A stretch of DNA of 59,422 bases, taken from NCBI GenBank assembly GCA_017889725.1, contig JAGGAE010000026.1, positions 1 to 59,422 of the forward strand, in the 5' to 3' direction. The DNA comes from Bacillota bacterium (GTDB taxonomy: Bacteria; Bacillota; Negativicutes; Sporomusales; CTSoil-080). Under the pieces are notes generated by a model. That model was not told where the DNA came from, searched no databases, and saw only the letters and a program-made list of their open reading frames with translations. A program made the position numbers and the translations under genes. Positions 45,796 to 54,866 of this stretch are shown piece by piece (positions within the stretch are counted from its first letter, which is position 1; each line of letters opens with the position of its first letter).

Positions 45796-47101
45796 ACTTA
45801 CACTGATCAATTCGGCTATCATTTTAACTCTGTTTTTAATACTTATTGCGGGCATTTATACCGTTGCCGATATTAAAATGACCCAAAACGCGCAAATGAG
45901 TATCTCCGATGTTATGGCAGCCATTAAAAGCGGAGAATTAACAGATTATCCCCCCTTGCCTAAAAACGTAGAAAACGAACCTCCTCCTCCTCCGAATAAT
46001 AATCCTTTGATGCATTTTTTCACCCTTCAAAATGCGGCAGGTTCAATACAGCGAGCTAGGGTCCCGCTGGTGCCGGGAATATTCTTCGTGAAACTTACTC
46101 CGGATGGCAGTATCTACTTTACATCATGCCGGTTGCCGGTAACAAAGGAACAACTTGCGCTGCTGACCCAAAAGGCTTTAGCCGAAAAATCCGCACAAGG
46201 AGATGTCTCACTCGGCGAGTATTCTTATTTCTTTCAAAATGAACCAATTGATATATATGGCAATCGCACTATCGTTTTTAAAGATCACACCCCTGAAACT
46301 ATCATATTACGCACTATTGTCACGACCTTTTTAGGGGTAGGCTTATTAATTTCGCTTTTATCATTTGGGGCTAGCTTCCTTATAGCCAACCGTTCCGTAG
46401 TCCCTATACAGAAAGCCTGGCAGCAACAGCGGGATTTTTTAGCAGATGCCTCTCATGAATTGCGCACACCGCTGGCTATTATTCAAACCAATCTGGAAGT
46501 CGTCTTGGATAACCCCAATGAAACCGTTGCCAGCCAAAACAAATGGCTGGCGAATATCCAGGAAGAATCAATCTGTATGGCAAAACTCATAGACTCCTTG
46601 CTTTTTCTGGCGCGAGCCGACTCTCATCAACAGCTTCTTCAATTTCTGCCCTTTTCCTTTGATCAAGCAGTTTCGACGGCCCTTTCTCCTTTTGAGGCAG
46701 TGGCCGCCGAGAAAAACATAACACTTACCCGTTCTTCCACAGACAAGTTTGATTTTCTAGGCGATGAGACCCGCCTCAAACAAGTCGTTACCATATTAGT
46801 GGATAATGCTCTCAGACATACACCGGCCGAAGGTACCATTTCGGTAGGACTAGCCCAAAAATCCTCTTTCGCCATGTTAACCGTTTCCGATACCGGTGAG
46901 GGCATTGAGAAGGAACACTTAGATAAAATCTTCGATCGCTTTTATCAAGTAGACAAAGCCCGCGCCAACTGCGGCACCGGTTTAGGGTTGGCCATCGCCA
47001 AGTGGATCGTTGAAAGCCATGGCGGTAAAATCTGCGTAACCAGTAAACCCCTTGCCGGTACAACTTTTATTGTCCGGCTGCCTTTACCCCGTACCACATA
47101 A
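45773..47101 (+). CDS. Membrane sensor histidine kinase (second pair)
   Basis: The protein is 442 aa. Membrane helix one is at about 10-33. A periplasmic segment with PPPPPNNN and about 130 residues follows, then helix two at about 180-200. His228 lies in ADASHELRTPLAI. The ATPase domain has VDNALRHTPAEG, DTGEGI and GTGLGLAIAKWIVE. The start ATG follows GAGGAGG. Its C-terminal end looks natural through FIVRLPL, but the last few codons read into what is the antisense of the yibE/F gene. A loss of DNA between the two convergent genes has probably replaced its own stop. Confidence 0.9.
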   Translation: MLQQLRLKLTLINSAIILTLFLILIAGIYTVADIKMTQNAQMSISDVMAAIKSGELTDYPPLPKNVENEPPPPPNNNPLMHFFTLQNAAGSIQRARVPLVPGIFFVKLTPDGSIYFTSCRLPVTKEQLALLTQKALAEKSAQGDVSLGEYSYFFQNEPIDIYGNRTIVFKDHTPETIILRTIVTTFLGVGLLISLLSFGASFLIANRSVVPIQKAWQQQRDFLADASHELRTPLAIIQTNLEVVLDNPNETVASQNKWLANIQEESICMAKLIDSLLFLARADSHQQLLQFLPFSFDQAVSTALSPFEAVAAEKNITLTRSSTDKFDFLGDETRLKQVVTILVDNALRHTPAEGTISVGLAQKSSFAMLTVSDTGEGIEKEHLDKIFDRFYQVDKARANCGTGLGLAIAKWIVESHGGKICVTSKPLAGTTFIVRLPLPRTT

Positions 47102-48129
47102 TGCAAGATTTCAGCCGAAATATAGGTTAAATTCAGTATATTGGCAAGCGGTGTACCTTGCGCCATAAACACCATCATAAGCGCCGTAAAGGACCCGGAG
47201 TAGGCTAAAAGCAGTGTTGTGGTCATGGTTCCTACTACCGCCCGGCCAAGAGTTATCCCCGAAATAATGGCCTCACGGCGGCTGATATCCGGTCTTTTGT
47301 CAACCAACTCGGCTATAGCCACCGCAATATCTACAGCAACATCCATCATCGCACCGGAAGAAGCTAAAAAAATCCCGGCTAAAAATACTTTCGTAAGATC
47401 AATATGACTAAACCCCACATGCAGCAACGTTTCAGCATACGGAATAACGGCACCATGAACTTTAAACAGAGCGCCAAAAATCTGCGCCAATAGGCAGGCC
47501 GTCACTGCCCCGCTGATTGTGCCCAAAAAAGCGGCCGCCCCCTTGCGGCTTAAACCAGTCACGAGAAAAACTACGCTAGCTACAATAGCACATACAACCA
47601 GCAACGCTACCAGGATTGGATCCCAGCCTTTAAGAAACAGCGGCCACATTACCTTCCATAACATGAGAATAGTAAAGACAAATGATAATATCGCCTTTGC
47701 ACCCGTCCAGCGTGCGTACCAGAGCAAAATGGCAATAAACAAAAGAAATAAGAGAAACTCCACATCAATTCGATAATGATCAATAAGATTCACATTCCGT
47801 ACCCCGGCTTCCTCTCCCTGCACTACTGCCAAAGCCCTATCACCCGGTTGAAATATCTTGTCCATTTCAAGCTTGCCTAAAAGTACATTGGTCGTTTCCA
47901 CCTTCTGCCCTTGAAAAGGACCATCTTTAATTTCAATGGTAACACCCTGTACACCCGTCTTGACTACCCCCCACTGGTGCACATCACTATCATCAACCGC
48001 TAATACTTTGGCTTGGCAGCGTACATAACCGTCTTGCTGCTCAGGAAACCCAGTCGGAAGAAAATACAAAATTGCACACACCAACGCAATAAACAATACA
48101 AATACCTTGTCGCTTCGTCTTTCTACCAT
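46945..48129 (-). CDS. YibE/F-family membrane protein with an aberrant C-terminus
   Basis: The ORF is 394 aa. Residues 1-344 match YibE/F proteins: one N-terminal helix, a soluble domain (VQGVTIEIKDGPFQG), then some seven membrane helices with ASSGAMMDVAVDIAVAI and TTLLLAYSG. After SAEILHYV the frame runs for 50 residues through the antisense of the histidine kinase gene, which cannot be real YibE/F sequence. So about 25-30 native C-terminal residues, including the last membrane helix, are missing, and the ORF overlaps its neighbour by 157 bp. The function of the family is not established. Confidence 0.75.
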   Translation of the reverse strand: MVERRSDKVFVLFIALVCAILYFLPTGFPEQQDGYVRCQAKVLAVDDSDVHQWGVVKTGVQGVTIEIKDGPFQGQKVETTNVLLGKLEMDKIFQPGDRALAVVQGEEAGVRNVNLIDHYRIDVEFLLFLLFIAILLWYARWTGAKAILSFVFTILMLWKVMWPLFLKGWDPILVALLVVCAIVASVVFLVTGLSRKGAAAFLGTISGAVTACLLAQIFGALFKVHGAVIPYAETLLHVGFSHIDLTKVFLAGIFLASSGAMMDVAVDIAVAIAELVDKRPDISRREAIISGITLGRAVVGTMTTTLLLAYSGSFTALMMVFMAQGTPLANILNLTYISAEILHYVVRGKGSRTIKVVPARGLLVTQILPPWLSTIHLAMANPKPVPQLARALST

Positions 48130-48152
48130 ACGAAAACTTCCTTCCCTAACGG

Positions 48153-48180
48153 TTAAGAGCGGGAATGCTCCCGCTCTTAG
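48153..48180. terminator. Stem-loop between phoA and yibE/F
   Basis: TTAAGAGCGGGA and TCCCGCTCTTA pair around ATGC, twelve bases after the phoA stop codon. There is no U-tract, so termination may be incomplete and link phoA to yibE/F. Confidence 0.5.
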
Positions 48181-48192
48181 GTGAAACAGCTT

Positions 48193-49671
48193 TTATTGAT
48201 ACTGTACGCCCATAATATTCATTATTTTTTTGGCAACATCGGTATTATCATAATAGCCTTGGAACAGTTCTCCGCCCACACCTTGCGCAAATACAGGAAT
48301 GGCAACTCCGGTATGCGCATAAGTAGTCCAGCCGATTCCCGCTTTTTGGTTAAGAATATGAGTGACAGTTACAGAAAACGGTTCGTAGCTTCCATAAAGC
48401 AGGTAACTGTTAGGATCATGATTACGCTTTTTAGGATCGGTCATGCTCGCGGCTAATGCGTCCGACAGCCGAGACTTATCATAGTCGGTAAGTTCAGTCA
48501 GACCAAACTTTTCGGCTAAGTAAGGCAACCAATCTTCCAAAGACGCTTGCCCCTGCCCCATCATCTGGCGATACCCATTAATGGCTTTATCAAATTCCTC
48601 AAAGGATACCTTCTGCTTATTAACCTTATTGAAGAAAGTCTGATACTCCGTACCGGCAAACCCTATCGTCATACCCCCGGTTTCATGGTCACCGGTCACT
48701 ACGATAAGAGTTTCGTCAGGATGCTGCGCGTAAAATTTCAGCGCTTCTCCTATCGCTTTTTCAAAGGACATCATGTCCCGCACCGTTGTCGCCGCATCGT
48801 TAGCATGGCAGGCCCAGTCCACTTTTCCCCCTTCAACCATCATGAAGAACCCATTCGGATTATCCAATAGTTGAATACCCTGCCGAGTAAAGTCGGCTAA
48901 AGACAACGCACTAGTACGGTCTATATCATACTCTAGTGCTTCTTCACCAGCCAATACCGGACTTATGGCAATTACTTTACCAGAACTTGCATTTAAATTT
49001 AGTATATCTTCTTTCGTGTTTACCACAGTATATCCATTTTGTTTCGCCAGTTCGAAAATGTTTTGTTTGTCCTTTTTGGCTCCATCAGGCGCAAGTAAAC
49101 TACCGCCGGCAAAATAATCAAAGCCGCTGTTTACCATAGCCTGACCGATTTCATAATAATTTTTGCGTGTAGCTTGATGCGCATAGAAAGCGCCCGGAGT
49201 GGCATGATCCAGGGATACACTGGTAACAATCCCGACTTTCATACCTTTTTCTTTCGCCATTTCGGCCATTGATTTAAACGCCACACTCTTTGTCGGGTCC
49301 ATACCCAGCACATCATTATTGGTTTTATGCCCCGTCGCGAGCGCAGTACCCGCAGCAGCCGACTCCGTAATAAAAGTATTGGCGGAATTCGTCGCCTGCA
49401 TCCCCTGATAAGGGAATGCGGCAAAATTTAGTTTTTCCTTATTCATTGGGTTGGTACTATCAAGTGTACCTTTAAATATTTCTGTGGAACTGATCTGGGG
49501 CATCCCCATTCCATCGCCAATAAAGAAAAATACGTATTTCGCTTTCTTTCCATAGTGCCCGTTATCTACACCGGCCATTGCCTCTTGTGGATGTGGAAAG
49601 GCAGCAAATATAAGTCCGATAACAATCATTGCCACCGTGGCTGCTCCCAGCAGTCTTGCTTTTTTGAACAC
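48193..49671 (-). CDS. phoA: Alkaline phosphatase
   Basis: A 492-aa exported phosphomonoesterase. The signal peptide spans about residues 1-33. The metal-binding Asp53 is in FIGDGMG. The nucleophile Ser104 is in TESAAAGTALATG. Later ligands appear as DHATPGAFYAH, EGGKVDWACHAND and VTGDHETGG, and a C-terminal His is in TYAHTGV. All key residues are present. It would release phosphate in the periplasm. GTG start with GAAGGAGG upstream. I see no convincing PHO box in the 146 bp upstream. Confidence 0.93.
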   Translation of the reverse strand: MFKKARLLGAATVAMIVIGLIFAAFPHPQEAMAGVDNGHYGKKAKYVFFFIGDGMGMPQISSTEIFKGTLDSTNPMNKEKLNFAAFPYQGMQATNSANTFITESAAAGTALATGHKTNNDVLGMDPTKSVAFKSMAEMAKEKGMKVGIVTSVSLDHATPGAFYAHQATRKNYYEIGQAMVNSGFDYFAGGSLLAPDGAKKDKQNIFELAKQNGYTVVNTKEDILNLNASSGKVIAISPVLAGEEALEYDIDRTSALSLADFTRQGIQLLDNPNGFFMMVEGGKVDWACHANDAATTVRDMMSFEKAIGEALKFYAQHPDETLIVVTGDHETGGMTIGFAGTEYQTFFNKVNKQKVSFEEFDKAINGYRQMMGQGQASLEDWLPYLAEKFGLTELTDYDKSRLSDALAASMTDPKKRNHDPNSYLLYGSYEPFSVTVTHILNQKAGIGWTTYAHTGVAIPVFAQGVGGELFQGYYDNTDVAKKIMNIMGVQYQ

Positions 49672-49783
49672 AGCTTCGCGCCTCCTTCAAAAATATCTTC
49701 CGGTACCATTATATTTTATCAATGTTAACTCAGCGTTATCAACCTGTTAAAACCTGGTAAAATCTTCAGTCCGAATAGGAACC

Positions 49784-49815
49784 AAAAATCGCAGGACTGC
49801 AACCTGCGATTTTTT
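49784..49815. terminator. Intrinsic terminator between the Wzi-like gene and phoA
   Basis: AAAAATCGCAGG and CCTGCGATTTTT pair around ACTGCAA. T-runs lie on both strands. It ends the Wzi-like gene two bases after its stop. Confidence 0.8.
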
Positions 49816-49817
49816 AC

Positions 49818-51347
49818 CTAAAAGAATTCTTTACTTACCGTGACAGAAGCCAGATAACTATGACCCGACCGGCCTTGTTCAAAATTAGCATTCTTAATAC
49901 CGGCTACCCCAGCCTGGGCCTTGACAAACAAAGCCTCCGCTAGGCGGTATTGTGCCGACAGCCAAAAAGAGTCCACCGTTTGGGTAACAGGGCCGTTTAC
50001 ATTTTGTACAACTCTTTCCAAATTAACGCCATATACAATTCCCGGACAATAACGATTGATGCCGGCATAGTAACGCAGCGCGTCAGCCCCCATGGCGTCC
50101 CCCAAAATGTTGTCTTTATACGTCCACCCATTGGTATACACCCCGTGAACATACCAGCAGGGCCGGGTGTGAGCCCATTCCAGCGTTGCATCCCAATCAC
50201 CGCTTGACGAAAGGCGGGGGAAATACACTCCGGCTAATTCCGACAGCTCTGACGGCAAAATACCTGCCGCATCTTCTCCATACACCTCACCATATACTTG
50301 TGTATCATTCTTCAGCCGCCAGCGAAAATCCATTCCTGCCTGCGTATCCCATTGATCATCGCCAACATCCGCGTTTTTGCCAAAAAGGAAGTCCTTCATA
50401 CTCGACCGGTTCAACATCCGCCCCTGCCCGCCTACAATATCCATACGGCTGAGACCAAAGGTAAATGTATCACTGGGAACAAAATCTAAACGCAGCCCTA
50501 CCAACGAAGGATACTTGACATCCGACCTGTCTTGTTCGAGTACACCATAACGCACAGACAGATAAGCCGGACCAAAGATACGGCTATCTATAGCGTCCAT
50601 ATTGCTCAACTTGAGGCTGGTAACAGCCTCGGCATTATTGGTTAGACTCCGGCCGCCCCGCGTTCCCTGCCCCCACCAGGCATCCTCTTTTCCCACCTCG
50701 ATTTCCATATTATTTACTTTGGTCTTCACATAACCATTTTGGATTTCAGCCGATGTGTTATCCCCCACCTTCACACGGGGAGTTACACTGACCAACAGGT
50801 TTTCATTGACGGAACCGGCCAATGTCAGCTGAGTATAGGCGCTTAACCCGTCTGCCAGCCGATACCCGCCATTGTTGGTGTTGAGCGGCTGCCACGTTGC
50901 TTTAGTGCCTATTTCCTTTAAGGAATCCCCGTGATAATAGGCACCGCTGGCCGTCCACTCCTTCAAGGCTATCCCCATTTCCCGGGGAGCGCCCCGTAAC
51001 TCAGCCCTTTCCGGCTGAAACTCCCGCTCCAGCGTAGCCAGCATATCCGTCGCATAGGCTTCCAACCCACCCTTTTCCTTAGCACGAGCCGCTATCTTTT
51101 CAACCCAGCGTGCAGCCTGCAGCCGGGTATAAGGCTTAGTGCCTGTGGACATTTCCTCCAGATAACCTAACGCCGCCAATTTGTCGAGATAACCGTAAAT
51201 GTAGCTATTTAGTGGAATATTGAGCGCTAAAGTATGCGGTAATTTCGCTTCGTGTGAACTGCTTTCCCCGGCCCAAACACAGGGTATGGCTGTGCTAAAC
51301 AGAACAAACACCAACACCATAACCCGGACGCGAAGAGAGCTCAACAA
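49818..51347 (-). CDS. Wzi-like capsule assembly outer-membrane protein
   Basis: The protein is 509 aa. The signal peptide is about 1-26, ending CVWAG. An N-terminal helical region (about 38-115), including YIYGYLDKLAALGYLEE, resembles SLH-like repeats. It is followed by a beta-barrel with the Wzi pattern, such as KVGDNTSAEIQNGYVK and EIEVGKEDAWWGQGTRGG. The protein ends in KEFF, a typical outer-membrane C-terminus. Wzi proteins hold capsular polysaccharide at the cell surface. TTG start with AAAGGAGG. It lies beside an exopolysaccharide cluster, which fits this role. Confidence 0.85.
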   Translation of the reverse strand: MLSSLRVRVMVLVFVLFSTAIPCVWAGESSSHEAKLPHTLALNIPLNSYIYGYLDKLAALGYLEEMSTGTKPYTRLQAARWVEKIAARAKEKGGLEAYATDMLATLEREFQPERAELRGAPREMGIALKEWTASGAYYHGDSLKEIGTKATWQPLNTNNGGYRLADGLSAYTQLTLAGSVNENLLVSVTPRVKVGDNTSAEIQNGYVKTKVNNMEIEVGKEDAWWGQGTRGGRSLTNNAEAVTSLKLSNMDAIDSRIFGPAYLSVRYGVLEQDRSDVKYPSLVGLRLDFVPSDTFTFGLSRMDIVGGQGRMLNRSSMKDFLFGKNADVGDDQWDTQAGMDFRWRLKNDTQVYGEVYGEDAAGILPSELSELAGVYFPRLSSSGDWDATLEWAHTRPCWYVHGVYTNGWTYKDNILGDAMGADALRYYAGINRYCPGIVYGVNLERVVQNVNGPVTQTVDSFWLSAQYRLAEALFVKAQAGVAGIKNANFEQGRSGHSYLASVTVSKEFF

Positions 51348-51378
51348 TAATCGCCTCCTTTTCCTGAATTTATATAAA

Positions 51379-51767
51379 TCAGCTTCCGGCTATCCTCTTT
51401 TTCGCCAGTTGCCGCCACGCCCAAATACACAGCGCTGCTGCTAACGTATCCAGTACAATATCCCCCAACCTACAGCTTCGCCCCGGCACATACGCCTGAT
51501 GCCATTCATCCCCCGCCGCAAATACCATAGCCCAAAACACCGCCCTCCGCCTTTGCTCGTCACACGCATAGTACAGCGCCACCCCCAACAGCCCAAACAC
51601 AACAATATGTCCAAGTTTATGCAAAAGAAAGTCGGGATGAAAGCTGATCACATACGAGAAAAATCCCGTCTTGCCCCATTCCAGCGCATGAGCCTGAATA
51701 AACACCTGCCATACCATATACAGGCGACCAGCAGACCTACCGGCAGCCATTGCTTGATTTTTGTCAT
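51379..51767 (-). pseudogene. VanZ-like membrane protein with a frame break near its start
   Basis: The main frame (51750-51379) carries the VanZ core: HPDFLLHKLGHIVVFGLLG, then DEWHQAYVPGRSC and DIVLDTLAAAL. The likely start, ATG 51767 with GGGGGC upstream, is in another frame, which encodes the first helix MTKIKQWLPVGLLVACIWYG. The two frames join near 51710-51725. A short deletion or sequence error would explain this. An alternative is initiation at ATG 51750, but it has no ribosome binding site. The natural protein would have four helices. Its function is not defined; VanZ itself gives low-level teicoplanin resistance. Confidence 0.6.
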
Positions 51768-51795
51768 ATAGCCCCCATTAATAGAAATGAACGCG

Positions 51796-53583
51796 TTATA
51801 AACATGCCAACTGATAAAAACGGCTGGAATGATCGGCGAGAAACGACTGGTACGAACCTTGTTCAACGAGCCGCCCCTTTTCTAAAACCAGTATCTGATC
51901 CGCGTTTTTTATAGTAGACAGGCGGTGGGCAATAATTAGTATGGTCAATTGGCCCCGCAGCCCGTCAATCGCCTGTTGAATCCGCTTTTCATTTTCGGTG
52001 TCAAGCGAACTGGTCGCTTCATCGAGCACAAGCAGCGTCGGTTTACGCAGTAGCGCCCTGGCCAACACCAGCCGCTGCCGTTCCCCACCCGATAAACGTA
52101 TCCCACGATCGCCTACTACCGTCTCCAGCTTTTCCGGTAGTCCCCGAACAAACGAAGCAATAGCAGCCTGTTCCAAAGCCTCCCATATTTCCCGGTCACT
52201 CGCGCCGGGACAAGCCCAGCTTAGGTTGTCGCGAATGCTGGCGTTAAACAAAAACGCATCCTGCGGCACATAGCCAATCGACCGCCGCCAGGTGTACATA
52301 TTGTCCCCCTTCAAACCCACTCCATCAATCAAGACTTCGCCTTGCTCGGGCCGAATAAGACCCAGCACCAAATCCGCCAGTGTACTCTTACCCGAACCAG
52401 ATACCCCGACAATCGCCGTCGTCCGTCCCGACGGAATAAAAGAAGTCAACTGCCGAACCGCGTAACGCTCCTGGCTGGTGTCGTACCGGAATGAAACCTT
52501 AGCCAGCCGGATGCCGCTTACCAAACGGAGTGGGCTGTTTATCATACCAATAAGGGGTTCTCTTTCAGTCGCACATTGCTGCCTGAGATCATTTACTGCC
52601 ACAAAAGCCGGCAGCAACATGGCTATAGATTGCAAATTGCCCTGGAATGTGGAAAATTGCGGCCATAGCCGGGAGAAAATTACAACTAACAATATCAAAT
52701 TCTGGGCGTTAACCTGAAACACTTGGACGGCGGTATAATAAAAAACGCTGATAAACAGTGCCGCACCCAATTTATAATACAGGCCTGCCTTACTTTGCAC
52801 TTTGGCGAAATCAATATACACCTGTTCTACTTTACAACGATGATTTTCATAGGTTTTCACTTGCAGCTGTTCGGCGCCGTAGCTTTTTACCTCTTTAATG
52901 CCATTTAAATTTTCATTCACCTCGGCAAACACAGCCCCGGCCATGCGGGCGAGAAGGGCTCCCTTTCGCCGGGCTTCTTTAACAAAACGCTGCATAAAGC
53001 AAAACAGCACCGCTCCAGCAGCTAGAACCACTAATGTTAAATACGGAGCCAAAAGAAATGCCAGCCCTACTTGAATGGTAACAAAGAGAACATTCCCCGC
53101 TACCCTGAGCAGAAAAAAGGTGCCCGTACTCACCCGTCTGAGTTCAGTGAGAACTACATAACCAATATCCGCTTTTTTCCTGGAGAGAAAAAACGCCCAG
53201 TCGGCATACGTCATCTCCCGGTAAAGGCGGGTACTTAAAAAGCGGTCAAAGCTTTCGTTGATGGTAGTACTTAGAATCCCTTCGTAACGCTGTAACCAGC
53301 CTTGAGCGGCAATTACCCCGGTAAACACGGCCAGCACCAATGGCAGGCTCACCGTCAGTCCCGCGGCGTGGAACACCTGCTCCACCATCTGCCCCATCCA
53401 GCCGCCGTCCGTCTGAGTACCCGGACTTACCCCGGCAAACGCCAAAAGAGGAAGCAGCATAACTATACTGACGCTTTCAAACAACCCCAGAATAATCACC
53501 AGCACCATATCCAGAACTAATTTCCATCCGGCAAAAGCATATAGTTCCTTTACATAGCCCCAAAGTAATCTCGCCATACTCAC
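51796..53583 (-). CDS. ABC exporter, peptide type, of the RiPP-like locus
   Basis: A 595-aa half-transporter with six membrane helices in residues 1-330 and an ATPase domain after that. Walker A is GVSGSGKST, the Q-loop segment is IGYVPQDAFLF, the signature is LSGGERQRL, and Walker B is LLVLDEATSSLD, followed by the H-loop in IAHRLSTI. There is no peptidase C39 domain, so it does not cleave a leader itself. The gene overlaps the nucleotidyltransferase stop by four bases (GTGA). Its place next to a B2 protease and precursor suggests export of the mature peptide; a role in exopolysaccharide export is the alternative. Confidence 0.88.
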   Translation of the reverse strand: MSMARLLWGYVKELYAFAGWKLVLDMVLVIILGLFESVSIVMLLPLLAFAGVSPGTQTDGGWMGQMVEQVFHAAGLTVSLPLVLAVFTGVIAAQGWLQRYEGILSTTINESFDRFLSTRLYREMTYADWAFFLSRKKADIGYVVLTELRRVSTGTFFLLRVAGNVLFVTIQVGLAFLLAPYLTLVVLAAGAVLFCFMQRFVKEARRKGALLARMAGAVFAEVNENLNGIKEVKSYGAEQLQVKTYENHRCKVEQVYIDFAKVQSKAGLYYKLGAALFISVFYYTAVQVFQVNAQNLILLVVIFSRLWPQFSTFQGNLQSIAMLLPAFVAVNDLRQQCATEREPLIGMINSPLRLVSGIRLAKVSFRYDTSQERYAVRQLTSFIPSGRTTAIVGVSGSGKSTLADLVLGLIRPEQGEVLIDGVGLKGDNMYTWRRSIGYVPQDAFLFNASIRDNLSWACPGASDREIWEALEQAAIASFVRGLPEKLETVVGDRGIRLSGGERQRLVLARALLRKPTLLVLDEATSSLDTENEKRIQQAIDGLRGQLTILIIAHRLSTIKNADQILVLEKGRLVEQGSYQSFLADHSSRFYQLACL

Positions 53584-54764
53584 CGCCCTGTTAATTCAAT
53601 CAGCCATCGTCTGACACCGGCCAAAGGGCGTATCGCATAATATAAGAAATATAGACACTGCGGCAAAGTGATTACTCGTATATCATTCTCCGTTGGTCTA
53701 AATTGATTACCAATATAAGAAATCTTCCGTTTCCAGCCTCGCAGCAAATAAAACTTATACTGCTTATACGCAAAGTATCTTAACTTGTAAGGCACGCAAT
53801 TTTTATTAAATACTGGAGTGGCAATTATCGGCATCGCCGCAAGAGCTAACTGCCTGGCTTTTTTATCCTGAGCGGCCACAGCCATAAATTCTTCTCCCAG
53901 TGGAACTTTTAACAGCTCTCCGGCTAATAATAGGGCCTGATTAAGCACACAGCGAACCTCCAAACACTGGGCCAACCGATTTACCCGTTTCCAGTCAAAA
54001 CCGCCGCACTGTATCATCGCGGCAATGTCGGTCAGCCACTTTACCCTAGCCCACCCATGCTTGGCTCCATGCAGCACTAAAAACAGCAGTAGTTCTTCCT
54101 TGTTCATAACGCTGATTTTATGACCGGCTACCATGACATTTGTCAGACTCCCTTGAACATACGCAAGAGGCAAGGATAATTCATTATTTTCCAGACGCCA
54201 GTGAAGCTCTACGGCAATCCCATTTTTATGGTGTAAAGTAAAATGATTGGTTTCCGCTAACCAGCCCTTTCTCCCCCGCTCCGTTAAAAAGCTGGGATCT
54301 TCCCGCCGAAACTCCATACCTTCCAGCAGCGAAACCGCTTTATCTAACTCTTCCGGCCATACCAGAATATCCAGATCCCCGGAAACCCGGTATCCTAAAT
54401 CACCGTACAGCATATAACCTAAAGGAATTCCTTTTAAAACAGCATACGCAATACCCTGCCGCTCCAAAACCGCACAGATTTTTACCAATTCACCGGTCAT
54501 CACTAATGACCTTGCCATATTCTCCTTATACTCCCGGTGGAGAGCCTTCAATATCTCTTGCGGAACAAGCTCAGGCACTTGACTCAATGTTTTGTAGACT
54601 AAAGAACCCGATTGATGATACCGGACTAATGTTAAAACGTATTGCCAATCAATCGTTTCTTGAATAAGGCCGTCCTTCAGATTTTGCGCCGCCCTACTTT
54701 GTTGAACGCATCTAAACAGCAGCCTTAACTCGGGTGAACAAATATTAAGAAACCTTTTATCCAT
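53580..54764 (-). CDS. Nucleotidyltransferase-fold protein of RiPP clusters
   Basis: The protein is 394 aa. The central VLKGIPLGYMLYGDLG and RVSGDLDILV segments carry the Asp-x-Asp of the nucleotidyltransferase fold (NTP_transf_5 type). A helical C-terminal part includes HGAKHGWARVKWLTDIAAM. Such proteins recur in lasso and related peptide clusters of Firmicutes and Proteobacteria. Their reaction is not settled. ATG 54764 is nine bases after GGAG, and better supported than the upstream start at 54788. It is separated from the precursor gene by a terminator and overlaps the exporter gene. Confidence 0.82.
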   Translation of the reverse strand: MDKRFLNICSPELRLLFRCVQQSRAAQNLKDGLIQETIDWQYVLTLVRYHQSGSLVYKTLSQVPELVPQEILKALHREYKENMARSLVMTGELVKICAVLERQGIAYAVLKGIPLGYMLYGDLGYRVSGDLDILVWPEELDKAVSLLEGMEFRREDPSFLTERGRKGWLAETNHFTLHHKNGIAVELHWRLENNELSLPLAYVQGSLTNVMVAGHKISVMNKEELLLFLVLHGAKHGWARVKWLTDIAAMIQCGGFDWKRVNRLAQCLEVRCVLNQALLLAGELLKVPLGEEFMAVAAQDKKARQLALAAMPIIATPVFNKNCVPYKLRYFAYKQYKFYLLRGWKRKISYIGNQFRPTENDIRVITLPQCLYFLYYAIRPLAGVRRWLIELTGR

Positions 54765-54811
54765 CTTATTTCGCTCCACACAAAACACTTATCCGCTATT
54801 GAACCTTTCTT

Positions 54812-54843
54812 TAAAAAAAGAAGACAGTTCACACACTGTCCCT
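54812..54843 (-). terminator. Terminator just after the precursor peptide gene
   Basis: On the minus strand GACAGT and ACTGTC pair around GTGTGA, followed by TTCTTTTTTT. It would stop most transcripts after the precursor gene and let a fraction read into the nucleotidyltransferase and exporter genes, a common way to make more precursor than enzyme. Confidence 0.65.
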
Positions 54844-54866
54844 TAAAAATTTGATTATATCCAAAA

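Noticed and set aside
49672-49783. PHO box before phoA
   Set aside because: No pair of TTAACA-like repeats at 11-bp spacing could be placed with confidence.
51648-51866. Independent 72-codon gene before VanZ
   Set aside because: Its second part is best explained as the first helix of VanZ in a shifted frame, not as a separate gene.
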